A DNA stretch of 64,000 nt from Lithodes maja (Eukaryota > Arthropoda > Malacostraca > Decapoda > Lithodidae): positions 2,501 to 66,500 of the forward strand of contig JBAKBP010003127.1 in assembly GCA_037953745.1 (NCBI GenBank). The letters run 5' to 3'. Each line of letters starts with the position of its first letter. Position 1 is the first letter of the stretch. The notes beneath the pieces are model-generated. The model was given only the letters and a program-made list of their open reading frames with translations. It was not told the DNA's origin and ran no database searches. Of this stretch, positions 31,863-42,550 are shown in pieces. Both the position numbers and the translations under genes were made by a program.

Positions 31863-33717
31863 TGTGACGCATGTCGAGTATGAGCATGCTGTACAGAACG
31901 CCCAGTCAGGCCCCACTCTCCCTAGGATCGTCAGGGCAGGAACTTTGGCTGTAGTCTGTGTAGAGTTTCCTAACTCAGTTTATGTGAACCGTTGTACTAT
32001 AAGTATTATCATTATGTATTTTGTTTTCTTCTAAGTCAACGAGTTCTATTTTATATCATTAGATATAAGTATTGTGTGTGGGACTTATATGTAATGATGA
32101 GAGGAGAGAGAGAGAGATATTACGTAACGGGGATCAGTGAGTGCGCCACGCGGGCCGGTAGGCCTAATTCCCTCCTCCCTCCTCCCTTCCTCCCTTTCAG
32201 CGCGTGGGAAGTTCTTTGTCGATCCCAGATTGAGAGAGAATATGACGTCATGATTGCCAGTGGGCGGTCCTTAAGTAGTTTGAGATATGCCGCTAGAGGG
32301 CCGAGTATAAAAAGGGAAGTCTCGCCACATTTTCTTCAGAACTCATCAGGCAAAGCGACTTCTCATATCCCTTGCAACTATCCATATTCTTCCGACTGAT
32401 GTGAACTTTCTCTACTCTCTGAACAGCCTATCTTCTTCTCTTCTCGTCCCTGTTTAACCTCCATGACCCCTTTGGTGCAGATTTAGTCAGCCAAAGTATT
32501 ATCGCTTGAGTTCTCACGAGATAAGTGCCTGTTAGATAGCCTATTTTTGGAAGGGTTAACTAGAATAGGATTGATTGATGTTTGTTGCACTCGTATATGC
32601 ATTTCCTGTGTGCGATTATTCATGTTCCTGTTTTCTGCTGGTTTAGGCAATGCTAGACTGGGATAGGGTTTCTGAGTTGTGATTTCCTATGAGTACTAGG
32701 TTGCGGTTGAACCAGTACAATTGCAACGGAGACGTGGAACGCCTAGGTGGTCTTTCTGACTGTGTACCGTGGGAGTTTAGCACTGTGTTGCGAGTGAGGG
32801 CTTTTGCCTGTGCCACCCAACACTGTGCTATCTCATTTGCTTGACTTTGAGAGGATCGCCAGGAGAGAACCAGATACTAGTGATCTGGATCTCTCAAGAG
32901 AGCATCCCGTCAATTACCGTAATTTGGCCGCACAGTCTTAAGGACCTCGCTAGGCTACGAGCCGCTTGCTCAGCCATTGTCTCTTAACCTTAGATATCCC
33001 AGCTAGACTTTGCTCGACCAGCAGATACAGCATAGTATTGAAGCTTCTCCTTATGTATATTATTGTTTAAGCACTATTGATTTCATGTGTGGCACGCTTA
33101 GCTACTTCAGAGATTAGTGGCCCACGAGCACAATCTTAGTAGGCTATTGCCAGTGCATTGTCGGAGTACTTCTTCTTAATGTTTGCCACATCCTATTGCT
33201 TATTCTTATAATTCTTCTTATGTCAATTTAAAGCCTTTAATTACCAGTGAGTTATTCATTAAATTGCTGTTCAAAATCCGATACTTACTTCTTATGAGTA
33301 TTCGAGAAGCATCTAACTTATCAGAAGATTCCTTGCTTGATGCTCGAGGACTATTGTTTAACGTAACGTAATAGTGCCGATCCGAAGTAGAGGGTGGAGG
33401 ACTTCTTAAGTTCTTAGTTCAAGGGTGGATTACTTCGGCTTCGACCAACACTATTCTTTAGTGTTGTAGTACTTTCTTCTTTGTTTGATTGTTGACCAGA
33501 CTAGATAACTCCCGTCTAGTTATTAGTCTGTTGTGTGAAACGCTAGTACCGAGTTCTTGTATACCCCGTTATAGCAGATAGAACTCTGGAGGGTAGTGGC
33601 GTTTTTTGTTCGGCTGGCAGTACTCTGGGGTTGGGATCGTGTGTTTCCGTTGTGGCAGCGAGCCATACTCGAGTCCTGTGTAAGAGCCCTAGTGTACCCG
33701 AGTGCCCGGTCGTAACA
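31863..33717 (+). repeat. 5' LTR of A-2
   Basis: 1,855 bp, TGTGACGC...GTAACA. It has the CRE-type palindrome TGACGTCA (32243-32250) and TATAAAAA (from 32306). Confidence 0.95.
32243..32250 (+). promoter_or_regulatory. CRE-type palindrome upstream of the A-2 TATA box
   Basis: A perfect TGACGTCA about 56 bp upstream of TATAAAAA (32306). Also present in A-3 (56758-56765) and in both A-2 LTRs; A-1 has TTACGTAA instead. Known in other systems as a CREB/ATF binding site; binding here is inferred. Confidence 0.5.
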
Positions 33718-33719
33718 AA

Positions 33720-33736
33720 TGGCGACCTTGCTTAGG
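33720..33736 (+). other. Primer-binding site of A-2
   Basis: TGGCGACCTTGCTTAGG, two bases after the 5' LTR. Confidence 0.8.
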
Positions 33737-33933
33737 ATTTTGTGAACAGTATATTTTTTTTTGCAGAATTGTACAACATTTGTTTGTTCGTACTTTAGCG
33801 TACATTTTGAAGAATATTTTTTTTTTGTAAGGCAATTAGGAGAGCATTTAAGAGACTCCAGTTAATTTAGTAATTAGTGCTTACATAAGGGAGTTTAACA
33901 CTTTTGTCTCGAGAATTTTTTGTGAACTTCAGT

Positions 33934-36900
33934 ATGTCGTGCCCTAGTACTGACGAGGAGCGAGAGATGCTAAGTGAGGAGGTGCCGTTAGTAACTAGTG
34001 AGGAGGATGCTAGACTTTTTGTGAGTAAGCAGTACCATGTGACGGAGGAGAGGCTGACTGGGGTGAATGTTTATGGCTTGCACCTGATAGCCAAGGTTTT
34101 GGGTCTATCCAATGTAGGAGGGATGTCCAAGGGGGAGCTGATTTCCTGGGTGTTGCGTGGGCGACATGGGGTTTCGGAGGAGAGGGCGTTTGGGGGGGTT
34201 CCTCCCCAGATCCCCTCTCACTCGACTCCCACAGTGCCGTCCACTCAGTTGCCGGAGGTTAGCACTCTCCCACAGAGGGATGAGAATTGGAAGATTGGAG
34301 TACCCTCGGGCGGTGCGTATGGTGGTTCCCCAGTTCTTGCCCCCCCTCCTTCAGTAGTGGCAGCTCCCTCTTCCTGCCTGTCTCCAGATATGATATTTAA
34401 ACTTGAGCTTGCTAAAATTGAGGCTAGGAGGCAGGAGAATGAGACGAAGAAGCATGAGATTGAGGTTAGGAGGCAGGAGGATGAGACCAGGAGGCATGAG
34501 GCTGAGGTTAGGAGGCACGAGGCTGAGCTTAGGTACGACTCAGAGAAATATTGTGCTCAAATAGATTTAGATAAGACTCGTGCAGAGTCGACAGGGATTC
34601 GGATGGGCCGTGAGGGCCAAGTAAGAGAACAGTCCTTGTCCCACTTAGTCAAGTTGGTGCCGGCATTTAGTGAAACTGAAGTCACAGAATTTTTTAATCG
34701 TTTTGAGAAGAAGTGTAGGGAGCATAATTGGCCTGAAGAGAAGTGGGCAGCTCTAGTCTCCTCCAGACTTACGGGTAAGGGTCTGAAGGCTTATGATGCA
34801 CTGCCTTTAGAGTCTTGCATTGACTACCCAGAATTGAAGAGAGCTGTCCTACGGGCATACGAGTTGCAACCAGAAACATATCGATTGAAGTTTCGGGGTG
34901 TTACAAAGACTAGGGAGGCGACCTTTCTTGAACATGCCCGGGACTTAAAAGATGCACTTACAAACTGGACACGTTCTGAGAAAGCTGAGACGGCCGAACA
35001 GTTGACTGAGCTGTTTCTGCTCGAGCAGTTTTATAAGTGTACAGGTGCAGAAATGACTTTAACTATTAAAGAAAAGAATCCAAAAACTCTACAGGAGGCA
35101 GCTGAGATGGCTGACCTCCGGCTATCATTAATTCGTGGGTGCGGGTCTGCCCAGCGTAGTGAGGCAGGTAACAAGGGGCGTGACGCCCCACCCCCCCGAG
35201 TTAGTAATATATCTTATGCAAACAAGTACAAGAGTTATGATACCAAGACTGACCACAAGACTAGCACCGTCCCATTTAAGAAGGGGCCGGGCCCTTCCCA
35301 GTACCAAGGGAAGCCCAAAGGGGAGTTAGAGTGTTATCAATGTCATAAAAAGGGGCACTTTGCAAGAGTCTGTCCTAGCAAACCACCTACAGCAGCTGTG
35401 TCTTTGGCCTGCAACATTGGTGTGTCTCTGAAGCCTTCTGAGTTTGCCCGGGGCAGTTCGTCAGAGGCTGAGGCACAGCCAATGCAGAAGCACCTGGGAG
35501 GCTCGAACCCTGCTCAGGATGTTTTTTGCGACCATAGAGGACGGGGTTGCGTGATGTGGGCGGGGCGCAAGCATGGAGTAGAGGTCTTGCGTGATACAGG
35601 TGCTTCCCAGACTTTGATGAAAAACTTGACTGGCTACCCTATAAATGCGGCTCGGGTGGTGGTGGTGCAGGGTATTAATGCAACTCGGTCATACCCGCTG
35701 GTGCGGTTGGAGTTGGAGGTGGATGGTGTGGCACGTGAATTGGATGTTGGGATTGTGGAGAAACTGCCAGTGGAGGGCGTCGACCTTCTTCTCGGCAACG
35801 ACTTTGCAATGCCCGCTTCTGAGGTTCTACCCTTAGTCGTTGCCGAGAGGCCGGCCGACGTGAGTAGGGAAGAGCGAGAGTGGGTCGAGCGGTGCCAGGC
35901 ACAACCCATGGCGTGTGCTGTCACCCGAGCTCGGGCAGCTAAAGTGTCACAGCCTAGTCCTCCGTCTTCAGACCAGCAGAGGAACGATCAACAGGAGGAG
36001 GCTAAAGCTGGAGTTGGTTTTAAGAGTTTTGACTCGGCGGCTCTCCTGGGTGATTCAGTATTAGCACCATTACTTAGTTCTGGAGTAGCCCCTGGGCCTG
36101 TCATCGAGAGTGACGAGGCTGGGCATGACGAGTCTCCACGACAGCAACGTTATGAACATCGAGAGAGACAGAGGGAGCAGCTCAGTATCGGGGAGGGTCA
36201 TGCATTGCTCCGGGAGCAGTTAGATCGCTTGGCACCCTCAGATATACGTCGGTTGCAGCTGGAGGACCCTGAGCTCCAAACGTGTGCTAATGGAGCTGTG
36301 GAGCTCGACGAGGACGGTGATGCACAGCCGGGAGATTTTTTGTATTTAGATGGCATCCTGTACCGGCGTTTTCAAGACCCTAACCGTAGCTGGAAGATGG
36401 GGTCCGGGGTAGTGGACCAGTTGATGGTGCCGCGGGAGTGCAGGGATAGCCTACTGAGTTTGGCGCATGACACACCGCTGGCAGGACATTTGGGGGTAAG
36501 AAAAACGGTGGCGGCTTTGGGGAAGTTGTTTTGGTGGCCGGGGATGAAGTCTCATGTGCAGTCCTGGATAAACTCATGTGATATTTGTCAACGGGTCGGG
36601 AAACCAAACCAAGTTATTCCTAAAGCTCCGTTGCACCCTATTCCTGTAATTGGGCCACCTTTTAGTAAGATTGTTGTTGACATGGTTGGTCCCCTCCCTC
36701 CCACAAAGGCTGGTAATAAATTTTTGTTAACCATCATGGATGTTGCCACTAGATACCCCGATGCATACCCCATGAAAAACGGCATGGCTAAGACGGTAGT
36801 CAGTAACTTGTTGTGGTACTTTTCAAGGTACGGGTACCCGGAGGAGATTCAGTCTGATCAGGGGTCCAATTTCACCTCCAATCTCTTTAAGCAAACAATG

Positions 36901-39042
36901 CAACAGCATGGAATATGGGCGGTGGTATCGTCAGCGTATCACCCTGAGAGCCAAGGGGTGCTTGAGCGGTGGCATGCCACCCTTAAAAGCATGCTCAGGT
37001 GTTATTGTGCTGATAACGGAAGAGATTGGGATCTTGGATTGCCGTATGTACTGTTTGCTGCTCGGGAAGTGCCTGGTGAGAGTCTGGGATTTAGTCCAAA
37101 CGAGCTGATTTTTGGACACCGAGTCAGGGGCCCCCTTAATATGCTGCGGGAAATTTGGGAAGGAACTGTGCCGCCTTGTTCCTTGTTGAAGTATGTGTTT
37201 GAAAGCCGTGAGCGCATGCTTAAGAGTCTGGAGATGGCAGGTCGGAATTTAACAGGGTCACAAGCTTTAATGAAGGACAGGTATGATCGCAAAGTGAAGC
37301 TCCGGGAGTTCATTGTGGGACAGGAGGTGTTGATTTTGTTGCCTTTGGTGGGTAACCCCTTGTCGGCGAAGTATACTGGACCCTATAAAATTGTGGAGAA
37401 AATTTCGGACCTAGATTACCTTGTTGCCACTCCAGACCGGAGGAAGAAGAATCAGTTATGTCACGTGAACCTGATAAAAGAGTATGTGAGGCGCCCCTCT
37501 GAGCCTCTCACTGTCCCTGTGTTGGCTTGTTGCGGCCGTGGTGGAGAAGGAGAGGGGGACAGTCAAGCTTCAGAGGAGGATAGCTGGGATCACCATGTTT
37601 CAGCGGATCAGTGGGCGGGGAACTCGAGCCTAAGGGCTGACGAGGCTATAGCCCATTTGCCTGAGCCGCAATTTGAAGCTATCCGTCAGTTGCTCGGTTT
37701 ATACCCCACTGTATTCGCTGAACATCCAGGCCTCACTACTCAGGCTATGCATGATGTTGACGTGGGGCACCATCTACCCTTTAAGTCAATCCCATACCGT
37801 GTGCCCCCCATAAAACTACCCGCTCTGAGGGATGAGTTGGAGTATATGCTCGGTAGAGGGTTGATAGAGAAAGGTACCGTTAAATGGACTTCCCCCGTAA
37901 CACTGCAGCCTAAACCAGATGGCAAGGTACGCTTCTGTATTGATTTCCGTAGGCTAAACGGTTTGACTCCAACTAACCCATATCCTCTTCCTCGGGTTGA
38001 TGATAGTGTTGATAAAATTGGTAATGCTCGGTTTTTGTCTAAAGTTGATTTAGTAAAAGGTTACTGGCAAGTACCTTTGTCCGAGCGCGCTAAAGAGGTA
38101 TGTGGTTTTGTGGTGGACGGGAGTACTTACCGGTGTAATGTTATGCCCTACGGACTTAAGAATGCACCAGCAACGTTTCAGACCCTGATGAATGAAATTG
38201 TCAAGGACATTCCAAATTGCACCGTATACTTGGACGATGTAATCATTTATGATGACGACTTTGAGAGCCATTGTGAGCACCTGGAGACCTTGTTCCGGAA
38301 ACTTAGTGAAGCAAGTCTGGTAGTAAATTTGGCAAAGTGTGACTTCGTAAAAGCCACTGTGCAGTACCTTGGGTTTGTAGTGGGAAGGGGACAGGTGTGC
38401 CCTCCTCAGAACAAGGTACAGGCTATCAATAAATTTCCGCACCCAACCACCAAGAAGCAGATCATGAGATTCTTGGGTATGATAGGCTACTACAGACGCT
38501 TTATAAAAGGTTACTCCACGGTGTTGGCACCTCTCACAGATTTGTTATCTAAAGACAAAAAGTTTTTGTGGGCGCCTGAGTGTGAAAAGGCTTTTAATTT
38601 AGTGAAGCATTTGCTGTGTACTCACCCGATACTCAGGGCCCCAGACTTTAACAGGCCTTTTCAGCTGGCAACAGATGCTAGTGGTGTAGGGGCTGGTGCC
38701 GTCTTGCTACAGACAGACAATGAAGGTGTGGAACACCCAGTAAGTTTCTTTTCTAAGAAGTTCAATGCTGCACAAAAGAACTATTCTACAATAGAAAAGG
38801 AATTACTGGCGATTGTGCTGTCACTCAGGCACTTCGAGGTGTATGTTCCAGCCTATGGCCCAGTCGTGGTTATCTACACTGATCATCACCCTTTGAGATT
38901 CCTAAATCAATTTCACAATCGCAATATGAGACTGACCCGGTGGTCATTGATGTTGCAGGAGTATAACCTGGACATCCGGCATATTGCGGGATGTGACAAT
39001 GTGATTGCGGATTGTTTATCGAGGGTAGATGATCAGTCGTAG
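33934..39042 (+). CDS. A-2 Gag-Pol polyprotein, order Gag-PR-IN-RT-RH
   Basis: 1,702 aa from the ATG. It encodes everything needed for virus-like particle assembly, reverse transcription and integration, in one frame with no shift between gag and pol. Order: Gag with a charged coiled coil (~160-200); CCHC knuckle C467 (CYQCHKKGHFARVC); aspartic protease D554 (RDTGASQTLM) with LLLGNDF; integrase zinc-binding domain from H845 to C882xxC885; integrase core D916, D975, E1011, giving the DDx35E spacing, then a GPY/F-type module ('SAKYTGPYKIVEKISDLDYL'); then RT ('LQPKPDGKVRFCIDFRRLNG', catalytic YLDD with D1434/D1435); then RNase H (D1581, E1623, D1650). Integrase before RT is Copia-like, yet all the domains are Ty3/Gypsy in type, which is the hallmark of the Gmr1 group. 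All catalytic residues I could check are present. How Gag is made in excess over Pol is unclear, since no frameshift or stop separates them. Confidence 0.95.
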   Translation: MSCPSTDEEREMLSEEVPLVTSEEDARLFVSKQYHVTEERLTGVNVYGLHLIAKVLGLSNVGGMSKGELISWVLRGRHGVSEERAFGGVPPQIPSHSTPTVPSTQLPEVSTLPQRDENWKIGVPSGGAYGGSPVLAPPPSVVAAPSSCLSPDMIFKLELAKIEARRQENETKKHEIEVRRQEDETRRHEAEVRRHEAELRYDSEKYCAQIDLDKTRAESTGIRMGREGQVREQSLSHLVKLVPAFSETEVTEFFNRFEKKCREHNWPEEKWAALVSSRLTGKGLKAYDALPLESCIDYPELKRAVLRAYELQPETYRLKFRGVTKTREATFLEHARDLKDALTNWTRSEKAETAEQLTELFLLEQFYKCTGAEMTLTIKEKNPKTLQEAAEMADLRLSLIRGCGSAQRSEAGNKGRDAPPPRVSNISYANKYKSYDTKTDHKTSTVPFKKGPGPSQYQGKPKGELECYQCHKKGHFARVCPSKPPTAAVSLACNIGVSLKPSEFARGSSSEAEAQPMQKHLGGSNPAQDVFCDHRGRGCVMWAGRKHGVEVLRDTGASQTLMKNLTGYPINAARVVVVQGINATRSYPLVRLELEVDGVARELDVGIVEKLPVEGVDLLLGNDFAMPASEVLPLVVAERPADVSREEREWVERCQAQPMACAVTRARAAKVSQPSPPSSDQQRNDQQEEAKAGVGFKSFDSAALLGDSVLAPLLSSGVAPGPVIESDEAGHDESPRQQRYEHRERQREQLSIGEGHALLREQLDRLAPSDIRRLQLEDPELQTCANGAVELDEDGDAQPGDFLYLDGILYRRFQDPNRSWKMGSGVVDQLMVPRECRDSLLSLAHDTPLAGHLGVRKTVAALGKLFWWPGMKSHVQSWINSCDICQRVGKPNQVIPKAPLHPIPVIGPPFSKIVVDMVGPLPPTKAGNKFLLTIMDVATRYPDAYPMKNGMAKTVVSNLLWYFSRYGYPEEIQSDQGSNFTSNLFKQTMQQHGIWAVVSSAYHPESQGVLERWHATLKSMLRCYCADNGRDWDLGLPYVLFAAREVPGESLGFSPNELIFGHRVRGPLNMLREIWEGTVPPCSLLKYVFESRERMLKSLEMAGRNLTGSQALMKDRYDRKVKLREFIVGQEVLILLPLVGNPLSAKYTGPYKIVEKISDLDYLVATPDRRKKNQLCHVNLIKEYVRRPSEPLTVPVLACCGRGGEGEGDSQASEEDSWDHHVSADQWAGNSSLRADEAIAHLPEPQFEAIRQLLGLYPTVFAEHPGLTTQAMHDVDVGHHLPFKSIPYRVPPIKLPALRDELEYMLGRGLIEKGTVKWTSPVTLQPKPDGKVRFCIDFRRLNGLTPTNPYPLPRVDDSVDKIGNARFLSKVDLVKGYWQVPLSERAKEVCGFVVDGSTYRCNVMPYGLKNAPATFQTLMNEIVKDIPNCTVYLDDVIIYDDDFESHCEHLETLFRKLSEASLVVNLAKCDFVKATVQYLGFVVGRGQVCPPQNKVQAINKFPHPTTKKQIMRFLGMIGYYRRFIKGYSTVLAPLTDLLSKDKKFLWAPECEKAFNLVKHLLCTHPILRAPDFNRPFQLATDASGVGAGAVLLQTDNEGVEHPVSFFSKKFNAAQKNYSTIEKELLAIVLSLRHFEVYVPAYGPVVVIYTDHHPLRFLNQFHNRNMRLTRWSLMLQEYNLDIRHIAGCDNVIADCLSRVDDQS

Positions 39043-39554
39043 GCTATCACAGGTGTATGATCCCGAAGAGATTGACACACGGGTAGCCTCCTGCTTTGGT
39101 TTGAGTAGTATTTTGCGCTTGGTGCTTGTTGGCTCGCGGTTGTAGCCCAGCGTATTGGGTCGTAAAGCAGGATTGTTGAGCGTTTGGTATAGAAGAAAAT
39201 AGGCTGCCCTTATAGTGCAGCCGGAAAAAAACATATTAAAATATAAAAATCATATAAAAACTCTTTCTTTTTGATGAAGATAATTGTATAAGTTTGTCAT
39301 AGCCTATAAGGTTTGAGTAGTCCACGAACTATCAAGCGGCTGAGCTGCTGTAAGCTCGCTCTGGGAGCATGATATTATGTCTTTTACTATTGTTGGGAGG
39401 AGTTATGAAATGTGAATTTTTTTTTATAAGATGTGTTTTAGTGATAAACTCAGCGTTGTTTTAGTGCCATGCGGTCGCTGGGTGTGAGGGGTTTGATGGG
39501 GTTCTGTATATCAGATTTTAGCTCAGGGTTGAGCAAGTAAAATCTTGGGGGAGG
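39043..39554 (+). other. A-2 3' non-coding region and polypurine tract
   Basis: No gene. The polypurine tract AAAATCTTGGGGGAGG is at 39539-39554. Confidence 0.8.
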
Positions 39555-41410
39555 TGTGACGCATGTCGAGTATGAGCATGCTGTACAGAACGCCCAGTCA
39601 GGCCCCACTCTCGCTAGGATCGTCAGGGCAGGAACTTTGGCTGTAGTCTGTGTAGAGTTTCCTAACTCAGTTTATGTGAACCGTTGTACTATAAGTATTA
39701 TCATTATGTATTTTGTTTTCTTCTAAGTCAACGAGTTCTATTTTATATCATTAGATATAAGTATTGTGTGTGGGACTTATATGTAATGATGAGAGGAGAG
39801 AGAGAGAGATATTACGTAACGGGGATCAGTGAGTGCGCCACGCGGGCCGGTAGGCCTAATTCCCTCCTCCCTCCTCCCTTCCTCCCTTTCAGCGCGTGGG
39901 AAGTTCTTTGTCGATCCCAGATTGAGAGAGAATATGACGTCATGATTGCCAGTGGGCGGTCCTTAAGTAGTTTGAGATATGCCGCTAGAGGGCCGAGTAT
40001 AAAAAGGGAAGTCTCGCCACATTTTCTTCAGAACTCATCAGGCAAAGCGACTTCTCATATCCCTTGCAACTATCCATATTCTTCCGACTGATGTGAACTT
40101 TCTCTACTCTCTGAACAGCCTATCTTCTTCTCTTCTCGTCCCTGTTTAACCTCCATGACCCCTTTGGTGCAGATTTAGTCAGCCAAAGTATTATCGCTTG
40201 AGTTCTCACGAGATAAGTGCCTGTTAGATAGCCTATTTTTGGAAGGGTTAACTAGAATAGGATTGATTGATGTTTGTTGCACTCGTATATGCATTTCCCT
40301 GTGTGCGATTATTCATGTTCCTGTTTTCTGCTGGTTTAGGCAATGCTAGACTGGGATAGGGTTTCTGAGTTGTGATTTCCTATGAGTACTAGGTTGCGGT
40401 TGAACCAGTACAATTGCAACGGAGACGTGGAACGCCTAGGTGGTCTTTCTGACTGTGTACCGTGGGAGTTTAGCACTGTGTTGCGAGTGAGGGCTTTTGC
40501 CTGTGCCACCCAACACTGTGCTATCTCATTTGCTTGACTTTGAGAGGATCGCCAGGAGAGAACCAGATACTAGTGATCTGGATCTCTCAAGAGAGCATCC
40601 CGTCAATTACCGTAATTTGGCCGCACAGTCTTAAGGACCTCGCTAGGCTACGAGCCGCTTGCTCAGCCATTGTCTCTTAACCTTAGATATCCCAGCTAGA
40701 CTTTGCTCGACCAGCAGATACAGCATAGTATTGAAGCTTCTCCTTATGTATATTATTGTTTAAGCACTATTGATTTCATGTGTGGCACGCTTAGCTACTT
40801 CAGAGATTAGTGGCCCACGAGCACAATCTTAGTAGGCTATTGCCAGTGCATTGTCGGAGTACTTCTTCTTAATGTTTGCCACATCCTATTGCTTATTCTT
40901 ATAATTCTTCTTATGTCAATTTAAAGCCTTTAATTACCAGTGAGTTATTCATTAAATTGCTGTTCAAAATCCGATACTTACTTCTTATGAGTATTCGAGA
41001 AGCATCTAACTTATCAGAAGATTCCTTGCTTGATGCTCGAGGACTATTGTTTAACGTAACGTAATAGTGCCGATCCGAAGTAGAGGGTGGAGGACTTCTT
41101 AAGTTCTTAGTTCAAGGGTGGATTACTTCGGCTTCGACCAACACTATTCTTTAGTGTTGTAGTACTTTCTTCTTTGTTTGATTGTTGACCAGACTAGATA
41201 ACTCCCGTCTAGTTATTAGTCTGTTGTGTGAAACGCTAGTACCGAGTTCTTGTATACCCCGTTATAGCAGATAGAACTCTGGAGGGTAGTGGCGTTTTTT
41301 GTTCGGCTGGCAGTACTCTGGGGTTGGGATCGTGTGTTTCCGTTGTGGCAGCGAGCCATACTCGAGTCCTGTGTAAGAGCCCTAGTGTACCCGAGTGCCC
41401 GGTCGTAACA
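39555..41410 (+). repeat. 3' LTR of A-2
   Basis: 1,856 bp, near-identical to 31863-33717, followed by ATAC. Confidence 0.95.
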
Positions 41411-42550
41411 ATACGCAGATGACACAACCCCAACAATCCCATGCTGCGGCATTGCTTGAACAAAGAGGCTAGAAGTGAAGTTGGGTCCCTGGACTGACTG
41501 AATCCCCTGCGGGTAACCATACCGGGAAAAATACACTAGCAAGTTTCGGACCACCGTCTTCGCCGACCCATTTCTCATAGGGTACGCGTCAGGGTACCTT
41601 GTTGCTACATCTCCCGACTGTGCATCACTGTCCTCCTTCAACTCTTTCGTCTTTTTAAGCCCATCCTCTGCCTTTTCAGGAACAGTTACTGGGTCTTCTC
41701 CAGACTCGAAATGTGGTCCTAATAATGAGTCCCCGAGAAGGTCCGTTGACACTAAACTCTCAACCGCATCAACTTTCAACCCCTTCTCGGTACCCTTCCT
41801 CCGCTGATCTAAAGATTGTTGACCAGAATGTGACTCCCTGGATGCAGAATCTCCGGTGACAACACACGCCATAGGCTGCACCGGACACTTCTCAACCCAC
41901 TCCTGCTCCTCCCTACTGACGTCGGCCGGCTTCTCGGCAACGACCAAGGGTGGAGCCTCAGAAGTAGGTCCCGCAAAGTCGTTGCCGAGAAGGAGGTCGA
42001 CGCCCCCAACAGGTAACTTCTCCACAATTCCTACATCCAGGTCTCGAGTCACACCATCAACTTCCACCTTCATTCTTACAAGCGGGTATGACCTTGTCGC
42101 ATTAACTCCCTGAACCACAACCACCCGCGCCGTATTGACAGGTTTACCAGTGAAATTTCTCAACAGTGTTTGCGATGCCCCAGTGTCACGCAAAATTCTC
42201 ACCTCATGTCTTCTACCCCCCCACTCCACACAACCGAGTCCCCTGTGGTCACTAAAGGCATCACGGACAGGGAATAAGCCTTCCGGATCCTTCTGCACTG
42301 GCAGTGTATTTACCTCGGAAGAAATGCCTCTAACAAACTCCGATGTCCTCTTGAACACTCCAATGCTGTGAGCAAAAGACACGGATGCCGGAGGAGGTCG
42401 ACTAGGGCACTCATTTGCCTTATGACCCTCCTGGTGGCAACTAAAACACATACATTTCGGTTTCGGCCTATACTGTGATGTAAAAGGCCCCTGACTTTTC
42501 ACATACGGTGTGGTGTAAGGTTTGGATTCAGTTTTAGTTTCATGGCTCTT
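41411..42550 (-). pseudogene. Element B: CCHC knuckle, protease and start of integrase core
   Basis: The minus strand encodes, from about 42500 down: CCHC 'CFSCHQEGHKANEC', the protease 'RDTGASQTLLRNF' with 'LLLGNDF', a linker, then an abrupt junction from 'DSDAQSGD' to 'VATRYPDAYPM'. In A-2 these motifs are about 150 residues apart, so the integrase zinc-binding domain and the first catalytic Asp region are deleted. The second Asp is also changed (IQSVQGPNF for IQSDQGSNF). It continues at 31862 beyond A-2. The frame seen running below 41411 is A-2 LTR sequence and not part of this gene. Confidence 0.88.

Larger units (their letters stand above)
31863..41410 (+). mobile_element. Element A-2: apparently complete Gmr1-like Ty3/Gypsy retrotransposon
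   Basis: 9,548 bp, bounded by ATAC (31859-31862 and 41411-41414). LTRs 31863-33717 and 39555-41410 differ at only about two positions by eye (G/C near 31921 and a one-base indel near 32606). PBS 33720, polypurine tract 39539-39554 and one uninterrupted gag-pol frame 33934-39042 are present. It is inserted in the integrase of element B, 424 bp of B sequence away from A-1 and in the same orientation as A-1. Confidence 0.95.

Noticed and set aside
33934..39042. Endogenous retrovirus with an env gene
   Set aside because: No frame follows RNase H before the polypurine tract in A-1, A-2, A-3 or B, so there is no envelope gene; these are LTR retrotransposons.
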